Positions 26,944-36,216 of a DNA stretch of 64,000 bases are shown one piece after another. This stretch comes from Haloarchaeobius sp. HME9146. Its GTDB lineage: Archaea > Halobacteriota > Halobacteria > Halobacteriales > Natrialbaceae. The stretch covers positions 3,162,001 to 3,226,000 of the forward strand of contig NZ_JAODVR010000001.1 of assembly GCF_025399835.1 (NCBI RefSeq), written 5' to 3'. The translations under genes and the position numbers were made by a program. Below the pieces are notes generated by a model that saw only the letters and a list, made by a program, of their open reading frames with translations, did not search any database and was not told the origin of the DNA. Positions within the stretch are counted from its first letter, which is position 1, and the number at the start of each line of letters is the position of its first letter.

Positions 26944-28854
26944 ATGGCTCTGGGGAGAGTCAGGGGAATGAGGGGAGATACACAACACCGGGAGTGCGGA
27001 GCATCGGGTAACGAACGATTCGGCGCCGGCCAGTGGGGGATTCAGACGTCGCAGCGTCCTGTTGACAGCCAGCGTGCTGTCACGCCCGTGCTCGCGCTCG
27101 TGTTGCTCATGCTGGTCGTCTCGATGAGTGTCGTCGCGGTACTCGTCGGGGGCCAGACCGTCCTGACCGGCTTCCAGTCCGAGGTCGACGTCGACCACGC
27201 GTCGGCATCGATGCACGAGCTGGACAGCCAGATCACGGACCTCTCGGTGGGCGACAGCGACGCGACGGTCCTCGCACTCGGGGGAGGCGAGGGTCAGTAT
27301 TCTGCGTCCTCGACCGCAGGTCGAGTGACCATCACGCATTACAACTACACCGGACTGGGTGACAACCACACCCTGTACGACCTGCCACTGGGCGAGGTCG
27401 CCTACCAGAACGGTGACACCGAGCTGGTGATGCAGGGCGGCGGTATCTGGCGGACCGACGGCGCGGGCAGTGTGATGCTCGAATCGCCCGACCTCTACGT
27501 CCGCGACGGGACCCTGCACGTCCACCTGCCCCGCATCGCGAGCGACACCACCAGCACGGGTATCACCACCGCGACGGCCACCCGGACCGACCGCTCGCGG
27601 GTCTACCCGAGCGCGAACAGCTACCCGAACGGCTACCAGATGGCCAACCCCATCGCGAACGGGAGCATCGCCATCACGGTCCAGAGCGAGTACTACGACG
27701 CCTGGGGACGTCACCTCGCGAAGACCACCGGCCGTCCCGTGACGTTCGACCACGCGGCCAAGACCGCGACGGTCGATTTCAGTACCTACACGCGAAACGT
27801 CACCCGGACGACCGCGACCGTCTACCCGCCCGGACCCATCCCGGGGAAGCCGCTCGTCATGGGCGCAGTCGTCTCGCCGTTCGACGGCGGGAGCCTCACC
27901 CTCAACCACGAGTCGACGGTCGACAGCTACGACTCCTCGCTCGGGAACTACACGACCACCCGGACGACCACCGGTGAGATCTACTACGGCGGGAACGTGA
28001 CGCTCAGCGGGAACGCCACGGTCGAGGGGAACGTCAACGCGAGCGGGACCGTCGACGTCGGGACCTACTCGTACATCACCGGAGACCTCGCCCACGGGTC
28101 GGGCACCGTCTCCAACGCCTCGGTCGGCGGCACCGTCAGCGACACGGGCTCGGTCCCCCTGGTCGAACCAGTCACCGACCTGGTGAACACCGAGGTCGAC
28201 CGCATCGAGGCGACGAACGACAACGGCGCGACCACGGCCATCTCGGGCACCACGCTCCAGTGTGCCAGTGGCTGCACCCTGACCACCGGGGAGTACTACC
28301 TCTCCGAACTCACGCTGAAGCCCGGCGCGACGCTCGTCGTGGACACGACCGGGGGCGACGTGACCCTCGCAGTCGATGGGAACGTCTCGCTCAAGAACAA
28401 CGCCCACATCGAGGTCGTCGGCTCGAACCAATTCACGGTCTACACGACCGCGAGCGCCATCACCTTCAACAGCGGGACGACCCTCACCGCACCCGAGAAC
28501 CGGGCCACGCAGGTCTGGCTGTTCGGCCTACCCGGAACCGTCGTCGAGCTGAACCACGCGGGCACCTTCACCGGCGTCATCTACGTCCCCGGTGACGAGG
28601 CCAACCCGTCAGACATCCGCCTCAACAACGCCGGTGCCGTCTACGGGGCCATCGTCGGCCGGGTCACCGAGATGAACAGCGACTCGAACCTGCACTTCGA
28701 CCTCGCGCTGCGTGGCGATATCGGGTCACCCGTGTTCCCCTACACCGTCACGACCACCAACGTGAGCTACGAGTTGCAGGCAGGGGCCGACGTCAGCTCG
28801 CTCATCGAGTACGTCCAGTGCACCGACCACGTCGTGACCGTCAGCTTCGACTGA
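26944..28854 (+). CDS. Large pilin-like/DUF7289-type surface protein with beta-helix-like domain
   Basis: 636 residues if started at the ATG 26944 (others at 26938 and 26968). Residues ~45-75 hold a class III-type signal, QRAVTPVLALVLLMLVVSMS, preceded by a long polar leader. The ectodomain is Thr/Asn/Gly-rich. It has a run of GN.T..GN....G..... repeats (GNVTLSGNATVEGNVNASG) resembling bactofilin/beta-helix ladders, then a disulfide-capable CASGC and a second ladder (VDGNVSLKNNAHIEV, then IYVPGDEANPSDIRLNNAG). Probably membrane-anchored or pilus-incorporated by PibD processing. Unlinked to the pilus operon (about 8 kb away). DUF7289-like by N-terminus; function unknown. Confidence 0.75.
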   Translation: MALGRVRGMRGDTQHRECGASGNERFGAGQWGIQTSQRPVDSQRAVTPVLALVLLMLVVSMSVVAVLVGGQTVLTGFQSEVDVDHASASMHELDSQITDLSVGDSDATVLALGGGEGQYSASSTAGRVTITHYNYTGLGDNHTLYDLPLGEVAYQNGDTELVMQGGGIWRTDGAGSVMLESPDLYVRDGTLHVHLPRIASDTTSTGITTATATRTDRSRVYPSANSYPNGYQMANPIANGSIAITVQSEYYDAWGRHLAKTTGRPVTFDHAAKTATVDFSTYTRNVTRTTATVYPPGPIPGKPLVMGAVVSPFDGGSLTLNHESTVDSYDSSLGNYTTTRTTTGEIYYGGNVTLSGNATVEGNVNASGTVDVGTYSYITGDLAHGSGTVSNASVGGTVSDTGSVPLVEPVTDLVNTEVDRIEATNDNGATTAISGTTLQCASGCTLTTGEYYLSELTLKPGATLVVDTTGGDVTLAVDGNVSLKNNAHIEVVGSNQFTVYTTASAITFNSGTTLTAPENRATQVWLFGLPGTVVELNHAGTFTGVIYVPGDEANPSDIRLNNAGAVYGAIVGRVTEMNSDSNLHFDLALRGDIGSPVFPYTVTTTNVSYELQAGADVSSLIEYVQCTDHVVTVSFD

Positions 28855-28862
28855 CAGCGACC

Positions 28863-29165
28863 CTACTTCTCCGCCGAGATGAAGACCTCGTGTGACTCCA
28901 TCTCGCTTTTGCCCGAGAACATCTCCTTCGGCGGGCGGTCTCGGTGTGCCTCGCGGAAGTCCTCGCTCTCGGTCCACGCGTCGAACGCGTCTTCCGATTC
29001 CCAGTAGGTCAGGACGACGTACCGGTCGGCCTCGACCGGGCGCAGGACCTCCATCCGGACGAACCCCTCGCGCTGGTCGACCTTCTTGGCGCGCTTCTCG
29101 AACCGTGCCTCGAAGTCGTCTTCGTGTCCTTCCGCCACCGGGATGCGGTTCGCTACGACGAACAT
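28863..29165 (-). CDS. Antibiotic-biosynthesis monooxygenase-like (ABM) protein, HmoA-like
   Basis: 100 residues, one ferredoxin-like ABM fold: VVANRIPVAEGHEDDFEARF at the start, YVVLTYWESEDAFDAWTES in the middle, EMFSGKSEMESHEVF at the end. Members oxidise small aromatics or degrade heme; the W and the SHEVF-type end resemble haloarchaeal heme-degrading-like proteins. Convergent with the surface-protein gene (8 bases apart). Confidence 0.85.
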   Translation of the reverse strand: MFVVANRIPVAEGHEDDFEARFEKRAKKVDQREGFVRMEVLRPVEADRYVVLTYWESEDAFDAWTESEDFREAHRDRPPKEMFSGKSEMESHEVFISAEK

Positions 29166-29243
29166 GAGGGACGAATCACACGAGAACAGTAATAAGATAT
29201 CGGACAGGCAGCGGCCGTCGATGGGGCGCGATGCCCCGGTCGG

Positions 29244-29345
29244 TCAGTCCGCGCCGTGGGGCGGGACGTACCCGCAGGTGGGGCAGCGGTCCAGATACGG
29301 TTGGTGAACGATTCCGCGGCAGGTGGAACACGAAGTACGCGTCAT
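29244..29345 (-). CDS. Mini zinc-ribbon protein (33 aa)
   Basis: ATG at 29345, TGA at 29244-29246. The entire chain is MTRTSCSTCRGIV followed by HQPYLDRCPTCGYVPPHGAD: two CxxC knuckles (C6/C9 and C21/C24) that could form one zinc ribbon. Too short for most gene finders. It lies between the ABM and HhH genes, on the same strand. Function unknown. Confidence 0.6.
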   Translation of the reverse strand: MTRTSCSTCRGIVHQPYLDRCPTCGYVPPHGAD

Positions 29346-29499
29346 CAGCACTCTAGGCGCGGTCCGCCAGCATAAGCTTGTCCTGTGACTGATATGTTCC
29401 CCCAGTCCACACGCTCGCACTGCCCGCGGGTCGCGGTGCCGGGGCTGGAGATGGTCGATACCGGCGCGGGGCTCACGTTCCCGAAAAGGGTGGGTCCGC

Positions 29500-30159
29500 T
29501 CAGGTCCAGGTGTCCGAGTCGGGACGGTGGGCGACGGCGTTCGAACCGGCAGACTGCTCGTGCATCGGCTGGTCGTCTTCGGTCGCCGTGTCGGTCTCGG
29601 CGAGGAGTTCACCGGCCCGTTCGACCCAGATCTTCGCCCGGCTCTTCGAGACGTCGACAGCCTCGGCGACGTGTTCCGGCGTCGACAGCGAGAGCCCCCG
29701 GAGCGTCTCGATGCCGACCCCACGGAGTCGGTTGGCGTAGGTCGGCCCGAGACCGTGTATCGCGGTGAGTTCGGAGAACGCCGTGGCCCGTTGTTCGTCC
29801 GTCATCTCCGACCAGTCGTCCCTGTCGGTCGCCGGTTCGTCGAACTCCATCTCGGGGCGGTCCGTGGCCGTCTCGGACTCCCCGGTCGGGCGGTGCTCGA
29901 TGTCGATGCCGACGGCCTCGCCCGTCCCCTCGCTCCAGGCGACCTCGTCGTCGGTGAGCGCGTGTGTCGTCGAGACCGGCTCCTCGTGAGCGTCGAGCTG
30001 GTCGGCGACGTCGTCGGGGAGGACGAACTGCAGGTCGTCGTACGGGATGAACCCGACCACCTGTTTGCGCTTCTCGTCGGCGGTGAGCACGACGCCTTCG
30101 TCGATCGCCTTGAAATTACCACACGATACCGACACGCCGCTCTTGGTTATCGCCTTCAT
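29500..30159 (-). CDS. Helix-hairpin-helix protein with unknown N-terminal domain
   Basis: 219 residues. The C-terminal third has two helix-hairpin-helix motifs (LTAIHGLGPTYANRLRGVGIETL and LSLSTPEHVAEAVDVSKSRAKIW), the kind used for non-specific DNA binding. The N-terminal ~80 residues (MKAITKSGVSVSCGNFKAID, VLTADEKRKQVVGFIPYDDL) form a compact beta-rich domain I do not recognise; the middle is acidic linker. It could be a DNA-associated or polymerase-accessory protein. Upstream on the same strand is the AI-2E permease. Confidence 0.78.
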   Translation of the reverse strand: MKAITKSGVSVSCGNFKAIDEGVVLTADEKRKQVVGFIPYDDLQFVLPDDVADQLDAHEEPVSTTHALTDDEVAWSEGTGEAVGIDIEHRPTGESETATDRPEMEFDEPATDRDDWSEMTDEQRATAFSELTAIHGLGPTYANRLRGVGIETLRGLSLSTPEHVAEAVDVSKSRAKIWVERAGELLAETDTATEDDQPMHEQSAGSNAVAHRPDSDTWT

Positions 30160-30289
30160 AGCTCTCCCCGGGGACCGAGTCCCCTGCTACGTCGTCTAGA
30201 AGCGCCGAACGGGCATGAATTCTACCGCAGAGATGCCAGCAGCCGCGGAGGTCTCGGGCAGGCCACCACCGGAATCGCCCGGCCTCCGG

Positions 30290-31435
30290 TCAGTCCAGTT
30301 CGTCGGGGTCGGGCGGTACCGCCGGTGCCGGCTCCGGCGTGAGGTCGCCGTGAACGAGCTTCGGGAAGACCAACGTCACGAACCGGAGCACCACCACGAG
30401 GACCAGCGGGGCGAGGAAGACGCCGTACCAGCCGAATATCGCCGCACCGAGCAGGTACGCGACCAGCATCACGGGCGGGCTGACGGTCTGGCCCGCCAGG
30501 TACGGTCTGACCCCGTACCGGATGACCACGTCGAGGCCGAACAGGCCACCGAGGAGGACGAGGACGGGGAACCAGAGGTAGCCGATTTCGACGAGCAACG
30601 CCTGCACCCCGACGTACAGCGTGAGCGGGACGTACACGATGGAGCGACCGATGAGGGGGATGAACGACCCGACACCCGTGAGCAGCCCCATGAGAAGTGG
30701 GAACGGGATGGCGACGCCCGGCGGCGCGACCGCGTTCAGCAGCGAGTAGAACAGCCACCCGAGCACCATGACCGCGAAGATGGTGAGCATCTGGCCGAAG
30801 TATATCTTCTCGAGCTCCCTGTCGACGCTCTCGAAGTAGTCGTAGGCGACCGACTCGCCGTCCGCGAGGTTGGTGCGAACCCAGCGACCGATGGCTTTGT
30901 CCTTGCGCAACAGCAGCGAGACGATGACGAAAAGCAGCGTGACGTGGAAGAAGAACTGCGTGAACGCCCCCGCCGCCCCCGTCGCCACGTCGATGGTCGA
31001 GGAGACCAGTTCGCCTCGCGGCTGGCTCTCGACGAAGGTCACGACCCTGTCGACGAGTTGCTGCACCGAGGTCACCTCGGTGACGGAGCCGAACTCCGCG
31101 AGGAGTTCGTCGACCCAGTCGAACCCGCCCTCGCTCAACTGGAGCACCTGCCCGGCGAGGACGACCACGAACACGACCAGGATGAGGACGAACGGGGCCA
31201 TGATGGCGAAGACGGTGAGCGTCGTCGCCAGGTCGACGCTGACGTGTGTCTCCAGGCGACGGCGAATCGGCCTGCCGAAGTAGTACAGGAACAGCGCGAA
31301 CGAGAGGAGGCCGAGGAACCGGTACGAGACGTACAACAATAACCCGGCGACGAACAGACCGAACGTCCACCAGCCGAGGTGGATTCGAGCGAGCAACGAG
31401 TCGCTGTCACTCGGTTGACCCGGTGCAGTACTCAT
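30290..31435 (-). CDS. AI-2E family transporter
   Basis: 381 residues with ~8 transmembrane helices and the family core (FIPLIGRSIVYVPLTLYVG, then LGAAIFGWYGVFLAPLVLVV). Members export quorum-sensing molecules or transport Na+/other ions; 'AI-2' should be read as a family name only. The C-terminus carries a short Pro-rich tail (PEPAPAVPPDPDELD). Start M1 is a plausible ATG with no competitors in the first 60 residues. Confidence 0.87.
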   Translation of the reverse strand: MSTAPGQPSDSDSLLARIHLGWWTFGLFVAGLLLYVSYRFLGLLSFALFLYYFGRPIRRRLETHVSVDLATTLTVFAIMAPFVLILVVFVVVLAGQVLQLSEGGFDWVDELLAEFGSVTEVTSVQQLVDRVVTFVESQPRGELVSSTIDVATGAAGAFTQFFFHVTLLFVIVSLLLRKDKAIGRWVRTNLADGESVAYDYFESVDRELEKIYFGQMLTIFAVMVLGWLFYSLLNAVAPPGVAIPFPLLMGLLTGVGSFIPLIGRSIVYVPLTLYVGVQALLVEIGYLWFPVLVLLGGLFGLDVVIRYGVRPYLAGQTVSPPVMLVAYLLGAAIFGWYGVFLAPLVLVVVLRFVTLVFPKLVHGDLTPEPAPAVPPDPDELD

Positions 31436-31525
31436 GGAGGAACTACTCTGTCAGGCAGAATAAGTGGTGTCGGCGGTCCGCTGGTGATTCGGTGGGTGTG
31501 GGCGACCGACAGACACTGCCGGGAC

Positions 31526-32371
31526 TCACGACTGCCGCGAGTCGAACTCCTGGTAGATGATGTGGCCGCAGGCCTTGCAGTGGGACGCGTCCGGGTCGTG
31601 GTACGAGAGGCCGCAGGAGTCACAGGTGACCGAGACCTTGTCGGTCGTCCACTCGCGGACGATACGGCCCGCCTGCCACGGGATGAGGACGATGCCGGAG
31701 ATGATGGCCGCCGTGGTCACGAATCGTCCCGCTCCCGTGACCGGGGTGATGTCGCCGAACCCGACGGTCGTCAGGGTGACGACGGTGAAGTAGAACGCGT
31801 CGTTGAAGTTCCCGACCTGCGGGTTCGCGGTGTGCTCGACGGCGTAGAACACGCCCGCCGAGACGAAGAAGATGGTGAGAACGGTCAACAGCAGCTTCAG
31901 GATGCGTAGCTCGTGGGCGGAGATGGAGCCGAAGAAGAACTCCTCGTCCCGCGTGAACCGGTAAAAGCGCATGAATCGGACGACCCGGAACGCCCGCAGG
32001 AAGCCGATATCCAGCGCGAACACCGACAGCCCCGGGACCAGCAATACCGCGGCGGTCGGCAGGATAGCGAGCAGGTCGACCATCGTGTAGAAGTCGGTCA
32101 CCTCCTGAAGGCGGTCCGGGGCACCGTACAGTCGGAGCACGTACTCGACGAAGAACACGGCCGCGATAGCGACCTCGATGCCCCACATGAGCCGTCGGGT
32201 CTCTGTCGAGATGTCGTACGTCTCCAGGACGAAGATGCCGACGAACACGAGGTTCAACACCAGCAGTGCGATGTCGATGGCCTTGCCCAGCAGCGTCCGG
32301 TGGTCCAGCAGGTAGAACTCGACCAGCTCCCTCGGCCCAGCGCCGGTCGGACGCACGTCACGGTTGCCCAT
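31526..32371 (-). CDS. Voltage-gated potassium channel with C-terminal zinc ribbon
   Basis: 281 residues from ATG 32371. Six-helix layout: helices near 31-48, 60-83, 97-118, an Arg-rich S4-like segment (RAFRVVRFMRFYRF, 126-139), 157-176, and a pore helix leading to the K+ selectivity filter TTVGFGD at 201-207, then S6. After S6 a four-Cys zinc ribbon is appended (C250/C253, C265/C268: CDSC and CKAC), an unusual cytoplasmic tail. Downstream of the kinase-dead sensor gene, same strand, 64 bases. Confidence 0.9.
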   Translation of the reverse strand: MGNRDVRPTGAGPRELVEFYLLDHRTLLGKAIDIALLVLNLVFVGIFVLETYDISTETRRLMWGIEVAIAAVFFVEYVLRLYGAPDRLQEVTDFYTMVDLLAILPTAAVLLVPGLSVFALDIGFLRAFRVVRFMRFYRFTRDEEFFFGSISAHELRILKLLLTVLTIFFVSAGVFYAVEHTANPQVGNFNDAFYFTVVTLTTVGFGDITPVTGAGRFVTTAAIISGIVLIPWQAGRIVREWTTDKVSVTCDSCGLSYHDPDASHCKACGHIIYQEFDSRQS

Positions 32372-32435
32372 ACTGTCACACGGAAGCCGCAACAACATGT
32401 AGCCGTTGGGGTGTGTTCGCCTGCCAGACAGTCGG

Positions 32436-35400
32436 TCACTCGACGACGACGACGTCGCCGAACTCGAGGCGAACCCCGCCGTTTCCATCCTCCGTGCGCG
32501 TCATCGTCCAGCCGTTCGCGGTCACCATTCGACCGACCGCGCGCAGGCCATCGAGGCTCCGGTGACTCCGGGTGGCGACGCTGTGTGCGGCGGCCCCTTC
32601 GTCTTCGGTCTCCCAGTCGACGGCGACGACGAACCCCTCAGGCTCCTCCTGGTGCGAGAGGCTGACCACGCACTCGCCATCCCCTCCCGTGGTTACGGCC
32701 TCGAAGAGCGACTCGAAGAGCTGTTCGACCGCGCGTCGGTTCGCCTCGACGACGAGGGAGCCGTCGGTGACCACGAGCCGGTCGGTTGGCTGGTCGAGGT
32801 CCGACCAGACCGTGCGGGCGAGCGCGCCGAGGTCGACGCGCTCGGTCTCGCTGGCCGTCATCGACAGGGCGAGCGTGAGCGCCTCGTCGAGGAGCGCCTC
32901 GGACCGTTCCAGCGCCTGGGTGGCCGCCTCCAGCGAGGGCAGGTCTTCCTGCTGACGGGCCTCCTCGGTGTGTGCCTGCGCGTCGCGCACCGGTACCGCG
33001 ATGCGCTCGGAGAGCAGTTCGGCGAGCTCGTGAGCGACGGCGTCGCGACGGTCCAGTTCCGTCTCGTAGCGCGACTCGGCGAGTTCGTGCCCGAGCCAGT
33101 TGGCCAGCAACTCCACCATCGAACACCGGTCTTCGGTGAGTTCGGTCGGCGTCTCGGACTCGTCGAGGAAGCAGACGACGCCCCACAGCGACTCCTCTAC
33201 GTAGACGGGGGCACCGACGTACGAACCGATCGACGGCGCGGCGGACGGGATGCCGCCGTTCGATTCGGCCAGCTCTGTCGCGTACGTCGCGACGACGCGT
33301 TCGTCCGCAATCACCTGTTCGCAGAGCGTGTCTCCGAGCGGCACCGTCGTGCCGACCGGCGGCGGGTTCACGTCCCCCAGCGAAACCACGATCTCGTGCG
33401 TCTCGGCGGTCTGGTCGACGCGACAGAGCTGCGCACTGGTCGCTTCGAGCGAGTCGTGGAGCGTCTGGATGAGGAGTTCGATGCGCTCCGTCGAGGAGAG
33501 GCTCGCGTCCGTCATCGTGTCGTGGAACGCGTCGAGCAGGTCGTCGACCGCCGCGCGGTCCGTCACGTCCCGGCTGATGCCGATGATGCCGACGAGTCGG
33601 CCCGCGTCGTCGTAGTGGGGGTACTTCTCGCTCTCGAAGACGTGTTCGCGGCCGTCGATGATGTGTCGCTCCACCTCGGCCCTCGGCTCCTCGTGTTCGA
33701 GGATCCAGCGGTCGATGTCCAGCAGGTCCTCGTCGAGGTCGAACAGTTCCCTGTCGGTCCGGCCGACGACCGCCGTCGGTGCGAGTTCGAAGTACCGCGC
33801 ACCGGCGTCGTTGATGAACTCGTACCGCCCCTCGAGGTCCTTGATGTAGATGGCGTCCTGCGTCCGTTCTGCGATGGCCTGCAGTTGCCACGTCTGTCGG
33901 CGCTGTGCCGTTATGTCCTGGACGAACGAGAGGACGCTCACCGTCTCCCCGTTCTCGTCGAGGATGGCCCGGTTGTGCCACTCGCAGTCTATCTCCGCAC
34001 CGCTTTTCGTCACGTTCCGGTTGACGATGTGCTCGGTCTCCTCTCCGTCGACGAGGCGTTCCCACACGGCATCGACCGCGTCTTCCGAGGTGTGCGGGAC
34101 GATGAACTCGGCGTGCTGACCGATTGCCTCCTCGCGGGTGTACCCGAAGAGCTCCTGGGCGGCGTCGTTCCAGCGCACGACCTCGAAGTCGAGGGTCCAC
34201 TCGATGACCGCCATCGGGGACTGCTTGAACAGGAACTGCAGTTGCTGGTTCGCCCGTTCGAGGACCTCCTTGCGGTGGCGCTGGTCGCGGTTGTGCAACG
34301 CGATGACTGCCTGGTCGGCGAGTTCGGCGGCGAAGCGTATCTCGTCCTCGTCCCACTCACGTTTCGGCCCGCCGGTCTCGTTACAGAGCACGCCGACGAC
34401 CTGCCCGCCGCGTCGGATGGTCGCGTCGAGCATCGAGGTGATGCCGAGCGGTTCGAGGTACGGCTCGCACAGCTCCGCCGTCCGTGCGTCGGCGCGCGCG
34501 TCCGTCGCCGGAATCGCCCGGTGGCCTGCGAGTGCCTCGAAGTAGCTGGGGTAGTTCTCCACGGTGAGTTGCATGCCGGTCTCGTGGTCCCTGGTGGACC
34601 GGTCGTAGAGGTCGAGACACTCCAGCGTGTCGAAGGTGTCGTCGAACAGCCAGATGGAGGAGCGGTCGACGTCGAGAGTCCCGGCCGCCGTCTCGGTGAT
34701 ACGCCGCGCCGCACACTGCAGTTTCCCGCTCACCAGCACCTCGTCGGTCGCGAGGTCGATGACGGCCTGGCGCTGGCGTTCCTGGCGCTGTTCCCGGAGG
34801 TACCGGTTCGTGATGTCCCGGAAGATGAGGACGACCCCGACCACGTCGTCCGATTCGTTCGTGATGGGAGCCGCACTGTCCGCGATGTAGCGCTCGGTGC
34901 CGTCGAGCGAGCGGAGCTTCGTGTCCTCGGAGAACTCGAACGCGCTCTCGTGTTCGATGACGCGCTCGACCGGGCTCTCGACGGAATCACCGGTCTTGGC
35001 GTCCACGATGTCGAAAACCTCTGCCAGCGGCTTCCCGACGGCGTCCTCACGGTCCCAGCCCGTCAGTTCCTCGGCGACCACGTTCATGCGCTCGATGACG
35101 CCGTCGGTGTCGGTCGCGATGACGCCGTCACCGATGGAGTCGAGCGTGATGCGAAGGTCCTCCTCGCGTTGCTTGAGTGCCGAGCGCGTGCGCCAGTGGT
35201 ACGCCTCCTGCTCGATGGTCTGGGCGAGCAACCCGTACTGTGCCATCGGGTCGCCACCCTTCTGCAGGTAGCGGTTCGCGCCGAGGTTCAACGCCTCCAT
35301 CGCCACCTCCTCGCGGCCTTTCCCGGTGAAGATGACGAACGGAATCTGGTTGCCTCGCTCCTGGCGGAGCTGTTTCAGGAAGTCGAGACCGTCCATCTCG

Positions 35401-35600
35401 GGCATCTGGTAGTCCGAGACGACGACGTCGAACTCCTCCTCGCCGAGTCGGTCGAGGGCGTCGACCGCCGAGGCCGTCGTCTCTACCGACAACTCCTCGA
35501 ATCGCTCTTCGAGATACGTCTGTGTTGCCTCGAGAAGCGACTTGTCGTCGTCCACGTAGAGGACGTGGATTCCTCGGCTCGAATTGGTCTCGGCCCCCAT
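32436..35600 (-). CDS. REC-PAS-GAF-PAS-PAS-GAF sensor with degenerate histidine-kinase core
   Basis: 1054 residues from ATG 35600 (GTG 35624 also possible). Order: REC 11-125 with phospho-acceptor D63 (VVVSDYQMPEMDG); PAS ~145-270 (LRITLDSIGDGVIATDTDGV); GAF ~290-450; PAS ~455-575 and ~580-695; GAF ~710-860; then a HisKA-like helix and an ATPase-like domain. In the expected H-box the His is missing (RRDAVAHELAELLSERIAVP instead of SHDLRNPL), the N-box Asn is missing (LFESLFEAVTT) and no DxGxG motif follows. It is probably a signal integrator or docking protein without kinase activity. Upstream of the K+ channel gene. Confidence 0.88.
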   Translation of the reverse strand: MGAETNSSRGIHVLYVDDDKSLLEATQTYLEERFEELSVETTASAVDALDRLGEEEFDVVVSDYQMPEMDGLDFLKQLRQERGNQIPFVIFTGKGREEVAMEALNLGANRYLQKGGDPMAQYGLLAQTIEQEAYHWRTRSALKQREEDLRITLDSIGDGVIATDTDGVIERMNVVAEELTGWDREDAVGKPLAEVFDIVDAKTGDSVESPVERVIEHESAFEFSEDTKLRSLDGTERYIADSAAPITNESDDVVGVVLIFRDITNRYLREQRQERQRQAVIDLATDEVLVSGKLQCAARRITETAAGTLDVDRSSIWLFDDTFDTLECLDLYDRSTRDHETGMQLTVENYPSYFEALAGHRAIPATDARADARTAELCEPYLEPLGITSMLDATIRRGGQVVGVLCNETGGPKREWDEDEIRFAAELADQAVIALHNRDQRHRKEVLERANQQLQFLFKQSPMAVIEWTLDFEVVRWNDAAQELFGYTREEAIGQHAEFIVPHTSEDAVDAVWERLVDGEETEHIVNRNVTKSGAEIDCEWHNRAILDENGETVSVLSFVQDITAQRRQTWQLQAIAERTQDAIYIKDLEGRYEFINDAGARYFELAPTAVVGRTDRELFDLDEDLLDIDRWILEHEEPRAEVERHIIDGREHVFESEKYPHYDDAGRLVGIIGISRDVTDRAAVDDLLDAFHDTMTDASLSSTERIELLIQTLHDSLEATSAQLCRVDQTAETHEIVVSLGDVNPPPVGTTVPLGDTLCEQVIADERVVATYATELAESNGGIPSAAPSIGSYVGAPVYVEESLWGVVCFLDESETPTELTEDRCSMVELLANWLGHELAESRYETELDRRDAVAHELAELLSERIAVPVRDAQAHTEEARQQEDLPSLEAATQALERSEALLDEALTLALSMTASETERVDLGALARTVWSDLDQPTDRLVVTDGSLVVEANRRAVEQLFESLFEAVTTGGDGECVVSLSHQEEPEGFVVAVDWETEDEGAAAHSVATRSHRSLDGLRAVGRMVTANGWTMTRTEDGNGGVRLEFGDVVVVE

Positions 35601-35686
35601 ACTGGTACGAGAGTAGGGACTCACAGCACATAGCGAGTGCGCTCGTCGTGGCCAGATATATCAGCAGTCGCGGGCGGCCAGACCCG

Positions 35687-35953
35687 TCACTTACCCGACG
35701 GCATCGCCTGGTTCGCGTCGTCGGCAGTGTTCGTAAGCCGGTCTGTCGCCGTCGAATCGAAGGAGCGCTGGCAGCGCGCGACCCAGCTCGCGGCGTCCTC
35801 GGTCGGGTCGGCGCTGTCAGGTTCTTCCGTGTCGAACGGTGTCTCGCGTGTGGCGGTCTCTGCCGCCTCGTCGGTCGTGGTGGTGGTGTCGATGCTGGTC
35901 GGGTCTGTCGTGGGTCGGTACTGCTGTGTGGCAGCGGGTGTGTCTGTTCTCAT
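35687..35953 (-). CDS. Low-complexity acidic hypothetical protein (88 aa)
   Basis: ATG 35953, ends at 35687. Thr/Asp/Glu-rich N-terminus (TDPTSIDTTTTTDEAAETAT), followed by a short region with one Cys (WVARCQRSFDSTATDRL). The acidic composition matches haloarchaeal proteins, which argues for a real gene, but there is no recognisable family. It fills part of the 600-base gap between the sensor and eIF1A genes; 35954-36187 holds no other gene that I can support. Confidence 0.35.
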   Translation of the reverse strand: MRTDTPAATQQYRPTTDPTSIDTTTTTDEAAETATRETPFDTEEPDSADPTEDAASWVARCQRSFDSTATDRLTNTADDANQAMPSGK

Positions 35954-36187
35954 ACGGGATGGGTGTCGTGTGGTCGGCAGGCTGGGCTGGGTCGGAGAAT
36001 GAAGTCAGCGGTGTACCCGTACGAGCATCATGTACTCACCACTCAGACCGCATCTATAATAAATGTTCATGTTCAACTCGTCGTCGGTGTCGGAGTCGGC
36101 CCCGGTTCGGCAGAAGCGGGCGACGTTGCCGCCGCTTCAGCCATCCCCTGGACACCATGTGCCGCGATACCACTGGCCCTCCCATGA

Positions 36188-36193
36188 TTTAAA
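36188..36193 (+). promoter_or_regulatory. TATA box (TTTAAA) of eIF1A
   Basis: TTTAAA centred 26-27 bases before the GTG start at 36217, so transcription should begin at or within a base or two of the start codon (leaderless mRNA). This supports the GTG start. Confidence 0.6.
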
Positions 36194-36216
36194 CGTGCTC
36201 TCTACATATACTACGT

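Noticed and set aside
32406-35633. 1075-codon plus-strand frame opposite the degenerate sensor
   Set aside because: Mirror frame of the minus-strand gene, which carries clear REC, PAS and GAF motifs.
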